From an uncultured Erysipelotrichaceae bacterium (GTDB taxonomy: Bacteria > Bacillota_I > Bacilli_A > RFN20 > CAG-826), in contig ONCO01000011.1 of NCBI GenBank assembly GCA_900316365.1, positions 1-42,680 of the forward strand: a stretch of 42,680 bases of DNA. Direction: 5' to 3'. Below are positions 41,922 through 42,680 of this stretch, piece after piece. Each line of letters starts with the position of its first letter. Within the stretch, counting starts at the first letter, position 1. Under the pieces are notes generated by a model. The model worked only from the letters and a program-made list of their open reading frames with translations. It was not told the origin of the DNA and ran no database searches. A program made the translations under genes and the position numbers.

Positions 41922-42680
41922 CTAGTATTCAAAGCTTCTATAAGCCTTGATGATATCGCCATAGCGTCCATCCCTAAGCAGACTAATCATTAACGGTGTA
42001 AACCCGAAGAAAACCTTCTCTACAAGGCCTTTTTCATCGAAAAATGGATCTTCAAGTACGGATCTTTTACTTTCGAAGTATTCAATGTCTTTATCCTGAA
42101 AACCAGGTTTATGCTTATCAAACATGCATTTTAATAGACGCAAAACATACATAATCGTATCCGGAACGGTTTCGAAAGAACTGAGGTATCTTTGGATCTC
42201 AGGCGCATAAGGCATAAAACTATCGACAGACATTGCATAGGATGAAATCTTATCCTGTAGATATGCCACTGCCCTGCCTTCTTTGTCGATAATTAACAAA
42301 TCAGGCTTCAAGCCGTAGATGAAAGAGAAGCCCTCATTAATGTGGCCTCTAATCGTCTTGTACCCATTCCTTCTCAGCATATTCTTAATCGAGGAACAGC
42401 TGACATTACTCCTCCTGATTATTGTTGGATAGTCGCTAAGAGAATGATCAGGTCCAACAAAAAACGCTGCGTCAGCCAAATCCTTATTGTTCTTCAAGGA
42501 AACAAAAGCATCTAGGTTTAGGTTTTTTCTTAGTGCGCCAAAATACATTCTTTGTTCCTTTTTGGGGACCCTAACTTTTGCCCTTTGTTTTCGAATCATG
42601 GCAATGGTCTTACCGACGATGTCCTTTAAAAACAAATAAAACCTTTTAGATAGCGGGACTCTCAGCCTAGATGCCCCACC
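41922..42680 (-). CDS. Unrecognised protein of the sugar operon, cut by the window edge
   Basis: The frame is open from the stop at 41922 to the right edge; the 15 codons upstream of the TTG at 42635 contain no stop and read as protein (SRLRVPLSKRFYLFLKDIVG). The gene therefore probably starts outside the window. I do not recognise the 250 visible residues. They include a basic region (MIRKQRAKVRVPKKEQRMYFG), an acidic end and DAAFFVGPDHSLSDYPTIIRRS. The gene is on the same strand as the CMP-synthetase, aldolase and phosphatase genes with a 115-bp gap, so a role in making or transferring the sugar is possible but unproven. Confidence 0.65.
   Translation of the reverse strand, partial: GGASRLRVPLSKRFYLFLKDIVGKTIAMIRKQRAKVRVPKKEQRMYFGALRKNLNLDAFVSLKNNKDLADAAFFVGPDHSLSDYPTIIRRSNVSCSSIKNMLRRNGYKTIRGHINEGFSFIYGLKPDLLIIDKEGRAVAYLQDKISSYAMSVDSFMPYAPEIQRYLSSFETVPDTIMYVLRLLKCMFDKHKPGFQDKDIEYFESKRSVLEDPFFDEKGLVEKVFFGFTPLMISLLRDGRYGDIIKAYRSFEY

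Noticed and set aside
1-42680. tRNA or rRNA genes, CRISPR arrays, insertion sequences, prophage genes
   Set aside because: I saw no cloverleaf, no regularly spaced repeat-spacer series, no transposase and no integrase or structural phage genes.

Overview
The window looks like chromosomal DNA of a host-associated Gram-positive-type bacterium, most plausibly an uncultured gut member of the Bacillota (Bacilli / RF39 / Erysipelotrichia-like). The clues are a long run of lipobox-containing lipoproteins with Ser/Pro-rich linkers, BspA-type leucine-rich and Listeria-Bacteroides repeats, BIG2 domains, a Wzz/BY-kinase capsule module, a DUF1846 protein, an NADP-type glutamate dehydrogenase and a mid-range GC content. 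TGA is a stop codon here (the hipS and hipT genes end in it) and Trp is TGG, so the code is standard. The taxonomic call is an inference.

Layout. (1) 0.1-15.0 kb: eight predicted lipoprotein genes in several transcription units, with terminators at about 1-44, 9914-9949 and 15050-15075. (2) 15.1-16.7 kb: a three-gene HipBST-like toxin-antitoxin operon. Its promoter region carries three 18-bp palindromes spaced exactly 51 bp apart, the nearest filling the -35/-10 spacer. (3) 16.8-17.7 kb: a sugar-phosphate nucleotidyltransferase. (4) 17.9-20.0 kb: a GC-rich island with a small lipoprotein, a broken C39-like papain-fold protease gene (in-frame stop plus frameshift) and a partial second copy of its 5' end. 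(5) 20.2-24.7 kb: an AAA/DUF4143 ATPase, a DUF1846 protein, a TetR regulator and a low-molecular-weight tyrosine phosphatase. (6) 24.8-27.7 kb: uppP, a Wzz-like chain-length regulator and a CpsD/CapB tyrosine kinase, with the phosphatase divergent from them. (7) 27.7-34.7 kb: gdhA, then a minus-strand amino-sugar operon (nagA, NahK-like kinase, ROK-like protein) divergent from glmS. (8) 34.8-38.9 kb: four minus-strand genes resembling a defence island: a membrane-anchored protein with a weak phospholipase-D-like segment, a Shedu (SduA/DUF4263) nuclease, an HNH nuclease and a protein with a HEPN-type RNase motif. (9) 39.0 kb to the right edge: a minus-strand surface-sugar operon with a KdsC-like phosphatase, an HMGL/DRE-TIM aldolase fused to a second domain, a NeuA-like CMP-sugar synthetase and an unrecognised gene that runs off the window.

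Most interesting points: the aldolase + KdsC-like phosphatase + CMP-transferase cassette, which has no visible NeuB/KdsA synthase and could make a non-standard ulosonate-type sugar; the four-gene defence-like cluster; the 51-bp-phased operator array of hipBST; and several genes whose -10 element lies 6-12 nt before the ATG with no Shine-Dalgarno sequence, suggesting leaderless mRNAs.
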